A stretch of 26,503 nt of DNA from Candidatus Altarchaeales archaeon (GCA_014729705.1 WJJK01000109.1:1-26503); one strand, 5' to 3'; positions 1-7,059 are shown, counted from the stretch's first letter. The notes: a model not told the origin generated them from the letters alone. Translations and numbers: made by a program.

Positions 1-92
1 AAAGTTCATAAGAAGTGGGAACTAAACCGTCACGTCGGTCAGGGTATTTTTGTGCTCGAAAAAAGCTGATACTTGATTGTTGGGATTTTAGT

Positions 93-266
93 ATGTGTGA
101 TGTAGGTAAATGTAAAAAAGAACCCTCTATGCAGTATGCAGCTTTTGGCGCTCGCCGAAATAAATCCGTACGCATCTGTAATGCCCATTGGGAAAAGCAC
201 TGTGATGAGGTTGATAAGTTTGATCTTAGGACTTATTTTTATCCTGGAGATAAACGTAAGAAATGA
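93..266 (+). CDS. Small zinc-binding protein
   Basis: This is a 57-residue protein with no family name I can assign. It has a Cys-x4-Cys pair near its start (MCDVGKC) and a Cys-x2-His pair plus a further His and Cys later (ICNAHWEKHC). That layout suggests one bound zinc ion. Short Cys/His proteins of this kind are common in phage accessory regions. I chose the ATG at 93 because the Cys pair follows at once. An in-frame GTG at 15 would add 26 residues that carry no recognisable motif, and neither start has a clear ribosome binding site. The stop overlaps the next start as ATGA, so the two genes are translationally coupled. The function is unknown. Confidence 0.6.
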   Translation: MCDVGKCKKEPSMQYAAFGARRNKSVRICNAHWEKHCDEVDKFDLRTYFYPGDKRKK

Positions 267-727
267 ACATTTTCGTCACCTCCTTTGATCCTGTCCGTTC
301 TGCTTACAATCTGGACGATAAGCGGGTGGTGAAAATGGTTCTTGAATCTGCGCAGCTGCTGAGTACTTCCCTGCACGCTGTTGGGTCCCCTGATCCCCCT
401 TATCGCAAGACCCATTATAATCATCCCTGCAGTATATGGACAAGAGAAGCTAGACCGAACTATCTCTGGCTTTTGGAACATATGGAGGCTCTCTGTCGTG
501 AGTACACGGCTCGTTACGAAAAGGTTCACAAGTGTGAGGCGTTTATTTCGACATTTAGGGAGCATTCTTTTTATCTGCCTGCTAAATATCCCACCCCTCA
601 CCCCAACTGCAGCCTTTATAAGGAAGTTGCGGATGTTAGACTTGCCTATGCTTGGACGCTTCTTCAAAAATGGGCAAACGACAAACGAAAGCCAACATGG
701 TATGGAAAACATAAAAGACCCTTTTGA
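263..727 (+). CDS. Conserved phage protein, DKxVVKMxLExAQLL type
   Basis: The 154-residue protein opens with MNIFVTSFDPVRSAY and continues with LDDKRVVKMVLESAQLL. This N-terminal pattern recurs in many phage proteins, where the Asp-Lys-x-Val-Val-Lys-Met block is the signature. Some of these have been labelled pyrimidine-dimer glycosylases in databases, but I see nothing that proves this activity. A His/Pro/Trp-containing block (HYNHPCSIWTREARPNYLWL) in the middle and a WYGKHKRPF tail are further conserved-looking segments. The start overlaps the stop of the preceding gene by 4 bases and the end overlaps the next gene by 26 bases, as expected for a compact phage operon. Presence of the gene is sure; function is not. 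Confidence 0.8.
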   Translation: MNIFVTSFDPVRSAYNLDDKRVVKMVLESAQLLSTSLHAVGSPDPPYRKTHYNHPCSIWTREARPNYLWLLEHMEALCREYTARYEKVHKCEAFISTFREHSFYLPAKYPTPHPNCSLYKEVADVRLAYAWTLLQKWANDKRKPTWYGKHKRPF

Positions 728-1262
728 TTATTGGAACCGCAATGCATTTCTTGAATACCAGGAAGATGATGTTCGTATCTACGATATGGAAGGTCACAAG
801 TATCTTTTCATCGGGCAAGTAATGTATGCTAGCACCGCAGAACGTGGCTGGTACATCAAGAATGTGATGCCATACGCTAAAGGAAAGTGTTTAGAGATCG
901 GTTTAGGTCTTGGTGTGGCTTCTAAATGTATCCTGGTTAAGGATGAAGTCAGACATCTTCTGACCATCGAAAAGAACGAAAAAGTTGTCGACGCTTTTGG
1001 TAGACCCCTACGTAATCATAACATTCTGCACATGGATGTAAATGATTGGTTAGAAGGGCTTATGATTGTTGAACCTTTCTATGACTTCATCTTTGTGGAC
1101 CACTATGCTTTTGACGAAGAAGATTTGGAGGAGCTGCCCAAACTGGCGGAAAAGTTGGAGAAGTTGCTCAGGCCGGGTGGCAACATGGTTTTTTGGATTG
1201 ATGAAAATGCGGAAGAAGAAGATAAGGATTTGGTGCGAGGATTATGGAAGATTTCCAAGTAG
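702..1262 (+). CDS. SAM-dependent methyltransferase-like protein
   Basis: This 186-residue protein has a class I Rossmann-fold methyltransferase core. Motif I for S-adenosylmethionine is seen as CLEIGLGLGVASK (residues 63-75), the acidic end of strand 2 as TIEKN (88-92), and motif IV-like DFIFVDHYAFD near residue 130, followed by LLRPGGNMVFWID near the C-terminus. The spacing resembles the spermidine-synthase and O-methyltransferase branch more than DNA methylases, since there is no DPPY-type motif. The reading frame is open much further upstream, but ATG 702 gives the length expected for a minimal domain and lies within the end of the preceding gene. It overlaps the DNA methylase gene downstream by 19 bases. 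The substrate is unknown. Confidence 0.7.
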   Translation: MENIKDPFDYWNRNAFLEYQEDDVRIYDMEGHKYLFIGQVMYASTAERGWYIKNVMPYAKGKCLEIGLGLGVASKCILVKDEVRHLLTIEKNEKVVDAFGRPLRNHNILHMDVNDWLEGLMIVEPFYDFIFVDHYAFDEEDLEELPKLAEKLEKLLRPGGNMVFWIDENAEEEDKDLVRGLWKISK

Positions 1263-2062
1263 AACCTAATAAAATTTACCATAAGGCTTGTGAGGACTTC
1301 CTTATAAGGGTTCCAGAAGGTACTTTTGATTTGATCCTTACCTCCCCTCCTTATGCAGAGATGCGGGACTACGTAAAAATACCTGCGGAGGAGTACTGCG
1401 ATTGGTTTATTCCCAAAGCCAAGTTATTTTACAAGACTTTGAAAGAGAACGGGGTTTTTGTACTTAACATACGGAACAACGTCATGGGCGGAAGGCGGGA
1501 TACCTACGTTTATGAGTTAGTTCACAAACTAAATAAAGAAGTCGGCTTTGATTTGATAGACGACATGATTTGGGATAAGGGAAAAATGCTACCTAATACT
1601 AAGGGAAAGCGCCCCATGGATTGCTGGGAGTTTGCTTTTGTATTTGGTAAGGGACTTGATGTTACCTGGAACCCTGATCCTTTGAGAACCCCCTATGATG
1701 AGCGTTCTTTACAGAGATTTGAAGCCCCAATCAAAACCCGCTGGGGATCTTCCAGGACTGAAAAAGGTCAGAAAAAGGTACAACCACACCCGCTCGGTTG
1801 TTTTCCCAAGAACATTCTTAAAATAGGTTCGGAAACTTCTTATCAAGGACACCCCGCGCCTTACCCAGTAAAGTTTGCCGAATGGTTTGTAAAAGGGTAC
1901 TCCAATCCTGGGGATTTGGTTTATGATCCTTTCGGAGGCGGCGGCACTACAGCCGTTGCCGCCCAGAGACACGGGCGCCGGTGGATTCTAACCGAGATCC
2001 ATGAGGAATACATTCGGCTGGCCGAAAAAAGGTTAGCCGAAACACAGGAGGCCCTGTTTTAA
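1244..2062 (+). CDS. Site-specific DNA methyltransferase (N4-C/N6-A type)
   Basis: A 272-residue DNA amino-methyltransferase. The catalytic motif IV is TSPPY (residues 33-37), the form usual in N4-cytosine methylases though some N6-adenine enzymes share it. The SAM-binding motif I is YDPFGGGGTTAVAA (227-240) near the C-terminus, followed by WILTEIHEEYI for motif II. Catalytic motif before SAM motif is the beta-class order. The length fits a stand-alone methylase without its own nuclease. No partner endonuclease is encoded beside it, so it probably protects phage DNA from host restriction or marks it for regulation. Its start lies inside the preceding methyltransferase-like gene, and the next gene's ATG follows its stop codon directly. 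Confidence 0.92.
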   Translation: MEDFQVEPNKIYHKACEDFLIRVPEGTFDLILTSPPYAEMRDYVKIPAEEYCDWFIPKAKLFYKTLKENGVFVLNIRNNVMGGRRDTYVYELVHKLNKEVGFDLIDDMIWDKGKMLPNTKGKRPMDCWEFAFVFGKGLDVTWNPDPLRTPYDERSLQRFEAPIKTRWGSSRTEKGQKKVQPHPLGCFPKNILKIGSETSYQGHPAPYPVKFAEWFVKGYSNPGDLVYDPFGGGGTTAVAAQRHGRRWILTEIHEEYIRLAEKRLAETQEALF

Positions 2063-2311
2063 ATGAAAGAAATAGAAGACATCTTAGAGCGCCTGGAAAA
2101 GGCCTCGGAGCGTCTCCAGGCAGTGGCCCAGGGTCGTGTTTACAATGTCGGTACCAAAGTCCTTTACAAGGGTCAATTTGGTGTCGTTACCGACCTCAAT
2201 CAGGGGGCAGAAGATCCTCAAGGAAGTACTGTAGATCTCCGTATGGAGGACGGTACTGTCCACGAGAAGGTCTCTGTCACCTCAGCTGCCCTGGAGCTTC
2301 TCCGTAAATAG
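2063..2311 (+). CDS. Small hypothetical protein with coiled N-terminus
   Basis: This is an 82-residue protein I do not recognise. The first 25 residues form an amphipathic helix rich in Glu, Leu and Arg. The rest is beta-rich (VYNVGTKVLYKGQFGVVTDL and TVDLRMEDGTVHEKVSV), which looks like a small SH3-like or KOW-like barrel. The ATG directly abuts the stop of the DNA methylase. A Shine-Dalgarno (AGGAGG) lies 11 bases upstream, inside the methylase gene. The tight junction means it is made together with the methylase, but a functional link is only inference. Confidence 0.75.
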   Translation: MKEIEDILERLEKASERLQAVAQGRVYNVGTKVLYKGQFGVVTDLNQGAEDPQGSTVDLRMEDGTVHEKVSVTSAALELLRK

Positions 2312-2319
2312 GAGTTTAC

Positions 2320-2568
2320 ATGGGACGTGGAGTAGCTTTCACGCCTTCTGAAGATGATTTTATCGTGGCGAATGCTGAGAAGAAAACCGCTAAAGAACTA
2401 TTTGATCTACATAATCAGCTCCGTGGGGAAATGTTATGGCCCCAAAGAAGCGTTAAAAGTTTAGCGCGTAGGGTAGAGCGCCTGCGCGAGCAAGATCTTA
2501 TCGGTAAGCGTGACGATAACACCAGAAGGAAGGCTTATTACGGAAGAGATAGAACTATTAGAGGATAG
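2320..2568 (+). CDS. Small helix-turn-helix / Myb-like protein
   Basis: The 82-residue basic protein has the outline of a SANT/Myb or GcrA-like DNA-binding domain. FTPSEDDFIVANAEKKTAKEL (residues 7-27) matches the 'W/F-t-xxED-xxI' first helix of that fold, and RSVKSLARRVERLRE (about residues 43-57) matches the recognition helix. The tail is strongly basic (GKRDDNTRRKAYYGRDRTIRG). A Shine-Dalgarno GGAG sits 6 bases before the ATG. Small proteins of this kind are usually phage transcription regulators or homing-associated DNA-binding modules. No target can be inferred from the window. Confidence 0.7.
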   Translation: MGRGVAFTPSEDDFIVANAEKKTAKELFDLHNQLRGEMLWPQRSVKSLARRVERLREQDLIGKRDDNTRRKAYYGRDRTIRG

Positions 2569-2570
2569 TA

Positions 2571-3158
2571 ATGCTTACCGCACTTATTGTTATTATTTCT
2601 GTTGTTTTAGTGGCAGCAGGTTTTCTCCTTTGGGAGTTAAAGAAGCTGTCCAGCCAAAAAGAAGAGTACAAGCAACTATTTGAGTTGGGTGACTCAGAGT
2701 ACAAAAAAGCCCAAGAGAGGATTCAGTCCTTACAGGAAAAAGTTGGGCAAAAAGATGTGCTCATGGATAGAGCATCCCAGATGATGGAAGTTGCTAACAG
2801 GAAGATTATTGAGCTTGAAGGGGTGGTAAAAGCCCTTGACGAGAAGCTTAAGTTTCAAGAGAGCCAGTACTCTAAACTGGCTGGGCAAAAGAAATCTTCT
2901 GAGGTCCGTACGGGCAGGATTGCAGAGCAAGTAGCTCCTTTTCTAAAAGACTACCCCAAGGATCCCAACTCCGCGAGATTTATAGGAGAACCTATTGACT
3001 TTATTCACTTCGATGACGACCTAATCACCTTTGTAGAGGTAAAGTCTGGAAAATCCCAACTTAGCAAGCGACAGAGAAGGTTTAGGGATCTGATAAAAGA
3101 AGGCAAAGTGGATTTCATTTTGTACCGTATAGATGGAGCAGATAATGGAAGCGATTGA
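2571..3158 (+). CDS. Membrane-anchored Holliday-junction-resolvase-like nuclease
   Basis: A 195-residue protein in three parts. Residues 2-21 are a hydrophobic segment suited to a membrane anchor. Residues 25-105 are a long coiled coil. Residues 110-190 are a PD-(D/E)xK nuclease domain of the 'endonuclease related to archaeal Holliday junction resolvase' type, with E119, D143 in EPIDFI, and E156-x-K158 in FVEVKSG. The trailing QLSKRQRRFRDLI helix is also typical. Related bacterial proteins carry the same anchor-coil-nuclease order. It could cut branched DNA during phage recombination, which fits the RuvB homolog elsewhere in this window, but membrane tethering hints at another role such as acting on incoming or packaged DNA. 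The ATG follows GAGGA by about 6 bases. Confidence 0.85.
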   Translation: MLTALIVIISVVLVAAGFLLWELKKLSSQKEEYKQLFELGDSEYKKAQERIQSLQEKVGQKDVLMDRASQMMEVANRKIIELEGVVKALDEKLKFQESQYSKLAGQKKSSEVRTGRIAEQVAPFLKDYPKDPNSARFIGEPIDFIHFDDDLITFVEVKSGKSQLSKRQRRFRDLIKEGKVDFILYRIDGADNGSD

Positions 3159-3468
3159 TGTCAATTTTCTGCTTGTAAAAGTGGACGAAAATCTTTATGA
3201 CGTGGCTATTTTTGCAGAAAATCATGTACTAAAAGCTTTTCAGGAAGTTTACGATGCTTATTTTGTAGAGAACTCTGTTTTTGATAACAAACCAGTTGCG
3301 ATAGTTCCTGATTTCCCAAATGAAAGACACGCAGAAGCTTGGAAACAATACTGGATTCAAGCTTTTGCTGAACCTGAAAATGCCTGCAAAACTTGTGCTA
3401 CTGTCAATCAACTTTTCGACTTGATTGAGCAAGGAAAAAAGATTGAGCAAGAAAAAAATAGCAAATAA
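3145..3468 (+). CDS. Hypothetical protein
   Basis: This 107-residue acidic protein has no motif I recognise. It is mixed alpha/beta, with several aromatic residues in the middle (HAEAWKQYWIQAF) and a Cys pair (CKTC) near residue 80. The C-terminal 20 residues are a charged Lys/Glu helix. I prefer the ATG at 3145, because GGAG stands 6 bases ahead of it; the ATG at 3133 has no such site. The start overlaps the end of the nuclease gene by 14 bases. It is the last plus-strand gene and is followed by the terminator pair at 3515-3624. Confidence 0.7.
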   Translation: MEAIDVNFLLVKVDENLYDVAIFAENHVLKAFQEVYDAYFVENSVFDNKPVAIVPDFPNERHAEAWKQYWIQAFAEPENACKTCATVNQLFDLIEQGKKIEQEKNSK

Positions 3469-3514
3469 CGAATAAAAGCGCTGGCAAAGAGCAAATTTTT
3501 GCGCAGAACAAAAA

Positions 3515-3552
3515 AAGAGGCCCCTGCTGTCATCGAGTAGGGGCCTCTTCTT
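3515..3552 (-). terminator. Rho-independent terminator for the minus-strand operon
   Basis: An 11-bp perfect stem (3515-3525 with 3539-3549) encloses a 13-base loop. Read on the minus strand it ends in AGGGGCCTC followed by seven T, a canonical intrinsic terminator for the MgtC operon. On the plus strand the following bases are only CTTG, so it should be weaker there. Confidence 0.85.
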
Positions 3553-3595
3553 GTAAGGGATTATGCCTGTTGAAGGTATGGGAAAAACGCAAACG

Positions 3596-3624
3596 AGCGC
3601 GCTGCTAAAGCAGCGCGCTTTTTG
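3596..3624 (+). terminator. Rho-independent terminator for the plus-strand operon
   Basis: The GC-rich stem 3596-3606 pairs with 3609-3619, every base of the two 11-base arms being complementary; the realistic fold has a 4-base or larger loop. It is followed on the plus strand by TTTT and a T-rich stretch. It would stop transcripts of the plus-strand genes ending at 3468, after they have passed the hairpin at 3515. Confidence 0.85.
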
Positions 3625-3645
3625 TTTGTTCTCACTTGTAGGGCG

Positions 3646-4146
3646 CTATTCTTCGGGATTTTTGGGAGAGAACCACGTAGTGAGCTCCAGCTTTCCAAGA
3701 AGGAACAGAGCTCCAGTGGAGGCAAGCGCTACTATGAAGCCCAAGAGTGGATAACCTAAGCCGATCATCATGCCAATGGCGGCGACCAGCCAGATAGTAG
3801 CGGCCGTAGTAATACCTATGATGTTCATTCCAGTCTTGAGTATTACTCCGGCACCCAGGAAGCCGATGCCGCTAACTATTTGTGCGGCTATTCTTCCTGG
3901 ATCTACGGTGGGGGCTGCCCCAGAAGTGTACTTCCAGGACATAATGGAGGCGAGGGTGAAGAGGGTTGCACCAACAGAGATGAGCATGTTGGTTCTTAAC
4001 CCGGCGGGTTTTTCTGCGTGTTCTCGCTCGAGCCCTATCAAAGCCCCGCAGAACGCAGATACGGCGATTTTCTCCAGGATGTGCATCTCCTGCAGTACGC
4101 TCCATTCTGAAGCAAAAGCATCGCCTAGGATCTCTAATAAATACAT
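3646..4146 (-). CDS. MgtC/SapB-family membrane protein
   Basis: The 166-residue protein is almost entirely hydrophobic and carries the two family signatures: GALIGLEREHAEKPAGLRTN (about residues 35-54) and AAQIVSGIGFLGAGVIL (about 87-103). Four to five membrane segments follow. It is the short SapB form, without the C-terminal soluble domain of Salmonella MgtC. Known MgtC proteins affect magnesium and phosphate homeostasis, and in Salmonella MgtC inhibits the F1Fo ATP synthase. In a phage it could change host membrane energetics during infection, which is inference. The start at 4146 overlaps the stop of the zinc-ribbon gene by 13 bases. An internal ATG at 4086 has GGAG right against it, too close to serve. 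Confidence 0.9.
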   Translation of the reverse strand: MYLLEILGDAFASEWSVLQEMHILEKIAVSAFCGALIGLEREHAEKPAGLRTNMLISVGATLFTLASIMSWKYTSGAAPTVDPGRIAAQIVSGIGFLGAGVILKTGMNIIGITTAATIWLVAAIGMMIGLGYPLLGFIVALASTGALFLLGKLELTTWFSPKNPEE

Positions 4147-4280
4147 TCTTCAGGTTCTTCGTCAGTTTCCTCCGAAGTCTCCTCTACTTGGGTGAAAGGG
4201 CACTCGCACCCATGGAAGGAATCGTACTCATCCGCAGTGTCAGCGATAATACCGCCACATTTTCTGCAGATGAGTTCCAT
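4134..4280 (-). CDS. 48-residue zinc-ribbon protein
   Basis: This short gene encodes a 48-residue protein with CRKCGG (residues 5-10) and GCECP (24-28), that is CxxC and CxC, a likely zinc-binding ribbon. Its second half is very acidic (EETSEETDEEPEEC). The ATG at 4280 is preceded on the minus strand by CGGGG six bases away, which lies in the hairpin described at 4287-4317. Its last codons overlap the MgtC start, so translation of the membrane protein is likely coupled to it. The acidic tail suggests a protein partner or adaptor, but there is no direct evidence. Confidence 0.65.
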   Translation of the reverse strand: MELICRKCGGIIADTADEYDSFHGCECPFTQVEETSEETDEEPEECIY

Positions 4281-4286
4281 TGCAAG

Positions 4287-4317
4287 CCCCGAAGTTCGGG
4301 GAGGGAGGTCCCTCCCC
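4287..4317 (-). promoter_or_regulatory. Two mutually exclusive hairpins before the zinc-ribbon gene
   Basis: The segment 4298-4306 pairs with 4309-4317 (nine complementary bases), and 4287-4291 pairs with 4297-4301. Both hairpins use the same four G at 4298-4301, so only one can form fully at a time. On the minus strand the hairpin nearer the gene contains the CGGGG that serves as likely ribosome binding site for the start at 4280. No T-run follows, so it is not a standard terminator. A translational or RNA-stability switch is possible but unproven. Confidence 0.4.
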
Positions 4318-4339
4318 AGAACTCCTACGTTCGCTTCTG

Positions 4340-4693
4340 TTAGAAGGAAGTACCTTCTACCGCTGTCTGACCCTCGGGTTCCTCGGAAGCAGCTGGCTCG
4401 TCCACAGGGAGAGCCTCAGGCGCTGCTGGACGAGAAACCTCGGCCTCGGGCGCCGCTGCGGGAGCTGCCGGAGTGGAACCAGCGAGAGAGACCTGTCCTC
4501 GGACAGATGTGTCGAAGTCGTCGCTCTCACGAATCTTACGTAGGAAGTTGTGGTACACCCACTTTCCTTCGCCTACCAGACCGCGCTCCTGGGCTGCGGC
4601 CACGAGGTCACGGGAGGCTATCGGTCCCCCGCCGAGCTCGTCGAGTACCTGCTTCGCGGCATCGGTATAGTTGCTGTGAGATTTTCTACCCAT
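4340..4693 (-). CDS. HARE-HTH-like DNA-binding protein with Ala/Pro/Glu tail
   Basis: The 117-residue protein has an N-terminal winged-helix-like segment (about residues 7-58). TDAAKQVLDELGGGPIASRD and VAAAQERGLVGEGKWVYHN follow the pattern of the HARE-HTH domain found in RNA polymerase delta subunit, ASXL proteins and restriction systems. The remainder is low-complexity Ala, Pro and Glu, probably disordered. I choose the ATG at 4693 because AAAGGAG lies 7 bases ahead; the ATG at 4699 would leave one base of spacing. It is the first gene behind the consensus promoter at 4738-4766. A regulator of transcription or DNA modification state is the best guess. Confidence 0.7.
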   Translation of the reverse strand: MGRKSHSNYTDAAKQVLDELGGGPIASRDLVAAAQERGLVGEGKWVYHNFLRKIRESDDFDTSVRGQVSLAGSTPAAPAAAPEAEVSRPAAPEALPVDEPAASEEPEGQTAVEGTSF

Positions 4694-4737
4694 TATCATA
4701 CTCCTTTCATGCGAACCTTTGTTACTGGTTCATTACA

Positions 4738-4766
4738 ACTATAAGTCAAGATCCCCTATTTGTCAA
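4738..4766 (-). promoter_or_regulatory. Sigma-70 consensus promoter for the HTH/zinc/MgtC operon
   Basis: Read on the minus strand: TTGACA (4766-4761), a 17-base spacer, and TATAGT (4743-4738). This is a perfect -35, optimal spacing and a five-of-six -10. It starts just after the stop codon of the upstream gene and lies about 45 bases before the HTH start. It would be read by the host's main sigma factor. Confidence 0.85.
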
Positions 4767-4769
4767 CTA

Positions 4770-5864
4770 TTATTTCCAAGGATAAGGGTAATAGACAGCA
4801 TTACTGGTCGAACTGGTTCCATTTGCCCTTGTAAACCCTGTAAACGATAGCTGTGAATACTCACTACTCGTGGCTTGCTCAAGGCCACCATAAGCCTGCT
4901 TCAACAGCATCTTTTTGTGATCTTCCTTAGTACTTACCTTGACTACCCTTTTTATCTTGTCTCGCTTCTCGGGAGGAACCCAAGGCCGGTCATCTTCCAA
5001 GTAGGGGGCCCATTGTGGGTACATGGATGCCAGATGAGTACCACAACGTTGTCCCAGGGCTATAAGAGCCTGAACGACAGCGGCCTTGGTTCCCGGACGG
5101 CCGACGCCTACGTGGTTAGAGGGTATAACTTTCAAGAGTTCGATGTCGAAGTGGGTATATTTGGCGCTAAGCCGCAGTACTCCGAAGCCGTTCGTCTTGC
5201 TTGCCTTCTTGAACCCTGAACAGCAGCCGGAATCCTCCAACATCTTCATGTAGGTATCGGAGTCCTCTCGATCCGAGAAGAAGTACAAATGGATGCCGTT
5301 CTGTGTTTTGTATAAGGTGGCTTCTCCGAGCTGGTACTTCTCCTGGAGATTCTTGGCTTTCTTTGAAACGTACCTCTCAATGTGCTCCCCGTCGTAGTCG
5401 AACATAGGTACGTGAAGGAGCTCAGCCCTTCCTTCGGAGTTAATCTCCATCGAAGTTATTCCTACACACATGGTTCGCCAGTTAGCCACGGCGTAGGGGC
5501 CTGTTGAGCTTACTTCCAGGAAGAACCTGGCCAGAAGATCTTGAATGTTGTGGAAAACTAACCAACCTGAGTTCCTTACCTTACTCTTATATCCCTCTCC
5601 TTCACGACGATAGAAGACCAAGAACTCCTGCTGGAAGGTTTTGGCCCAGGCCCGCTGGTTTGGTTGTAGTTCTTCTGTCACTCTGAATACCTTCTTTTTG
5701 GTCTTCCAGTGGAGGGGCGAGTGATTACTCTTGAGATTCTTGAAAGACTCCTTCAGTACCTCTTCAGCAGGCCCCTCCGGTATTCTCAGCCCTTCTTTCT
5801 TTGAAGGTTCCTTCCGCCACCTGCCCGCGAACTTTTCGGACATCTTACGGAGGAGGCGGGGCAT
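4770..5864 (-). CDS. Possible primase-polymerase (AEP-fold) protein
   Basis: I do not recognise this 364-residue protein with certainty. Its centre resembles the archaeo-eukaryotic primase fold: FDYDGE (residues 155-160) looks like the DxD metal motif, TLYKTQNGIHLYFF (183-196) like the 'sxH' motif with its flanking strands, and RLSAKYTHFDIELL (231-244) could supply the third acidic residue. The first 60 residues are basic and the last 60 are low-complexity, rich in Ser and Thr. There is no zinc knuckle or helicase part. It starts 3 bases after the ATP-grasp gene and its Shine-Dalgarno (GAGGAG) lies inside that gene. So it may instead belong to the peptide-ligation system. Alignment of the three motifs by profile search would settle it. 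Confidence 0.45.
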   Translation of the reverse strand: MPRLLRKMSEKFAGRWRKEPSKKEGLRIPEGPAEEVLKESFKNLKSNHSPLHWKTKKKVFRVTEELQPNQRAWAKTFQQEFLVFYRREGEGYKSKVRNSGWLVFHNIQDLLARFFLEVSSTGPYAVANWRTMCVGITSMEINSEGRAELLHVPMFDYDGEHIERYVSKKAKNLQEKYQLGEATLYKTQNGIHLYFFSDREDSDTYMKMLEDSGCCSGFKKASKTNGFGVLRLSAKYTHFDIELLKVIPSNHVGVGRPGTKAAVVQALIALGQRCGTHLASMYPQWAPYLEDDRPWVPPEKRDKIKRVVKVSTKEDHKKMLLKQAYGGLEQATSSEYSQLSFTGFTRANGTSSTSNAVYYPYPWK

Positions 5865-5867
5865 CTA

Positions 5868-6713
5868 TTACTCCTCTAGCTTCCCTAGAGTTTTCAGTAT
5901 TCTTTGGGCATACCGAGAACAGGTGTCTGCCACTTCGTTGGCCAGGCTGGGCGTAGAGTTTACTTCCAGCACGTAGGGAGTCTTGGTCTTGACCCTGTAC
6001 ATGACGTCCACAGCACCGAAATCCATCCCCAGAGAGGCGATGGCTTGTTTGGCGGCATGCCTCACCACATCCAGTTCTTCTTCTCTGCGGTCTTGCGGTC
6101 CGAGAAAAGTCCAGCCGAATGTGTGGTTCTTCTGTGGGCTGTTGGGGTTGGGTTTGCCTTGTCCCTGCCACACCTTCTCGGAGATCTTGATGGAGGCGTA
6201 GTCGCGTACTCCTCTTTCTTCTTTGGATTCAATGTCCTTGGCAAAGGTATGGACTCGATACTCCCGGGTGTTAGGGACGAACTCTAGAAAGTGGGTGGCT
6301 CCCTGCTGCACGGCTCTCCTCACGTCGGAAAGAGTCTTGCAGAACCAGAAACCCTGGCCCTTCTTGTGGTAGCTGGTTCTTCCCACCACGGGAAGATCAC
6401 TTTGGCCTATCTCGGAGGCCCGTAGAAACAACCTTGGTGCGGGTATTCCTTCCTCCGCGAAGATTCTCCGTGCCTGCTTCTTGTTAGAGGAAGCTCGTAC
6501 CATGTCTCTGTGATTTAGGAAACGCGAGCTGATGTTGAAGCTTTCAGTGGTTCCCAGGTTGATCACGAACTCCGGCTCTCCCCGACGTCTGATGATCTGC
6601 TTGAACCTTTTTGGAAAGCCTCCCACTACTGGTCCGTGGTGTGCTCGGGCGAGCTCTTTCCGCAGCGCCCTTCCGGAATGAACTCCTGAGTTCTTGTAAA
6701 GCACATACAACAT
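5868..6713 (-). CDS. ATP-grasp ligase with intact metal site
   Basis: This is a 281-residue ATP-grasp protein. LPVVGRTSYHKKGQGFWFC (residues 107-125) is the ATP-binding segment typical of phage ATP-grasp enzymes. FLEFVPNTREYRVHTF (142-157) is the following conserved strand pair, and D236 in DFGAVDVMY with E250 and N252 in YVLEVNSTPSL provide the Mg-ATP ligands. ATP-grasp ligases activate a carboxylate as acyl-phosphate and join it to an amine. I place the start at ATG 6713, with AGGAG nine bases upstream; the N-terminal MLYVLYKNSGVHSGRAL then matches the start of the paralog at 13538-14665. The frame stays open to 7067, so a longer N-terminus is not excluded. The downstream gene follows in the same operon. 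Confidence 0.88.
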   Translation of the reverse strand: MLYVLYKNSGVHSGRALRKELARAHHGPVVGGFPKRFKQIIRRRGEPEFVINLGTTESFNISSRFLNHRDMVRASSNKKQARRIFAEEGIPAPRLFLRASEIGQSDLPVVGRTSYHKKGQGFWFCKTLSDVRRAVQQGATHFLEFVPNTREYRVHTFAKDIESKEERGVRDYASIKISEKVWQGQGKPNPNSPQKNHTFGWTFLGPQDRREEELDVVRHAAKQAIASLGMDFGAVDVMYRVKTKTPYVLEVNSTPSLANEVADTCSRYAQRILKTLGKLEE

Positions 6714-7059
6714 CTTAACATACTCCTGCTTATTTATATCAAGGCTTTCCTCTGCCTTGGGAGGGTGAACTGGTTGATTAGGGGAGAGGCCGGGCTTCTG
6801 ATCCCTTGCGCTTACTTTCCCTGGGACTGGCTTGGGTATGGGCTCCAACACCTTTATCACGAATCTCTTAACCGAAGTTGTTCGTCTTCTCTGTGAAAAC
6901 AGAAAAGAGGTAGGTATTCCCGATAGAAGCAGCCACTCTGGATCGGCTACATCGGTCATAGCTTCAACGCTACGATGCAGTGAGTCCTCACCAGAGGTTC
7001 CACGTTCAACGGTATTTCCAACCAAACCACTTAACCCCCACCCTAAAAGGCAGTGACTC
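6714..7059 (-). other. Leader / open extension of the ATP-grasp gene
   Basis: About 350 bases with no independent gene. On the minus strand the ATP-grasp frame has no stop here up to 7067, and its final part would read as a Pro/Lys-rich linker, so part of it may be translated from a GTG near 6860. No start with a good Shine-Dalgarno is seen. If it is not coding, it is a long 5' leader. Confidence 0.4.

Noticed and set aside
381..701. Long N-terminal extension of the methyltransferase-like gene
   Set aside because: It lies in a shifted frame over the conserved phage gene at 263-727 and has no domain; ATG 702 fits the family.
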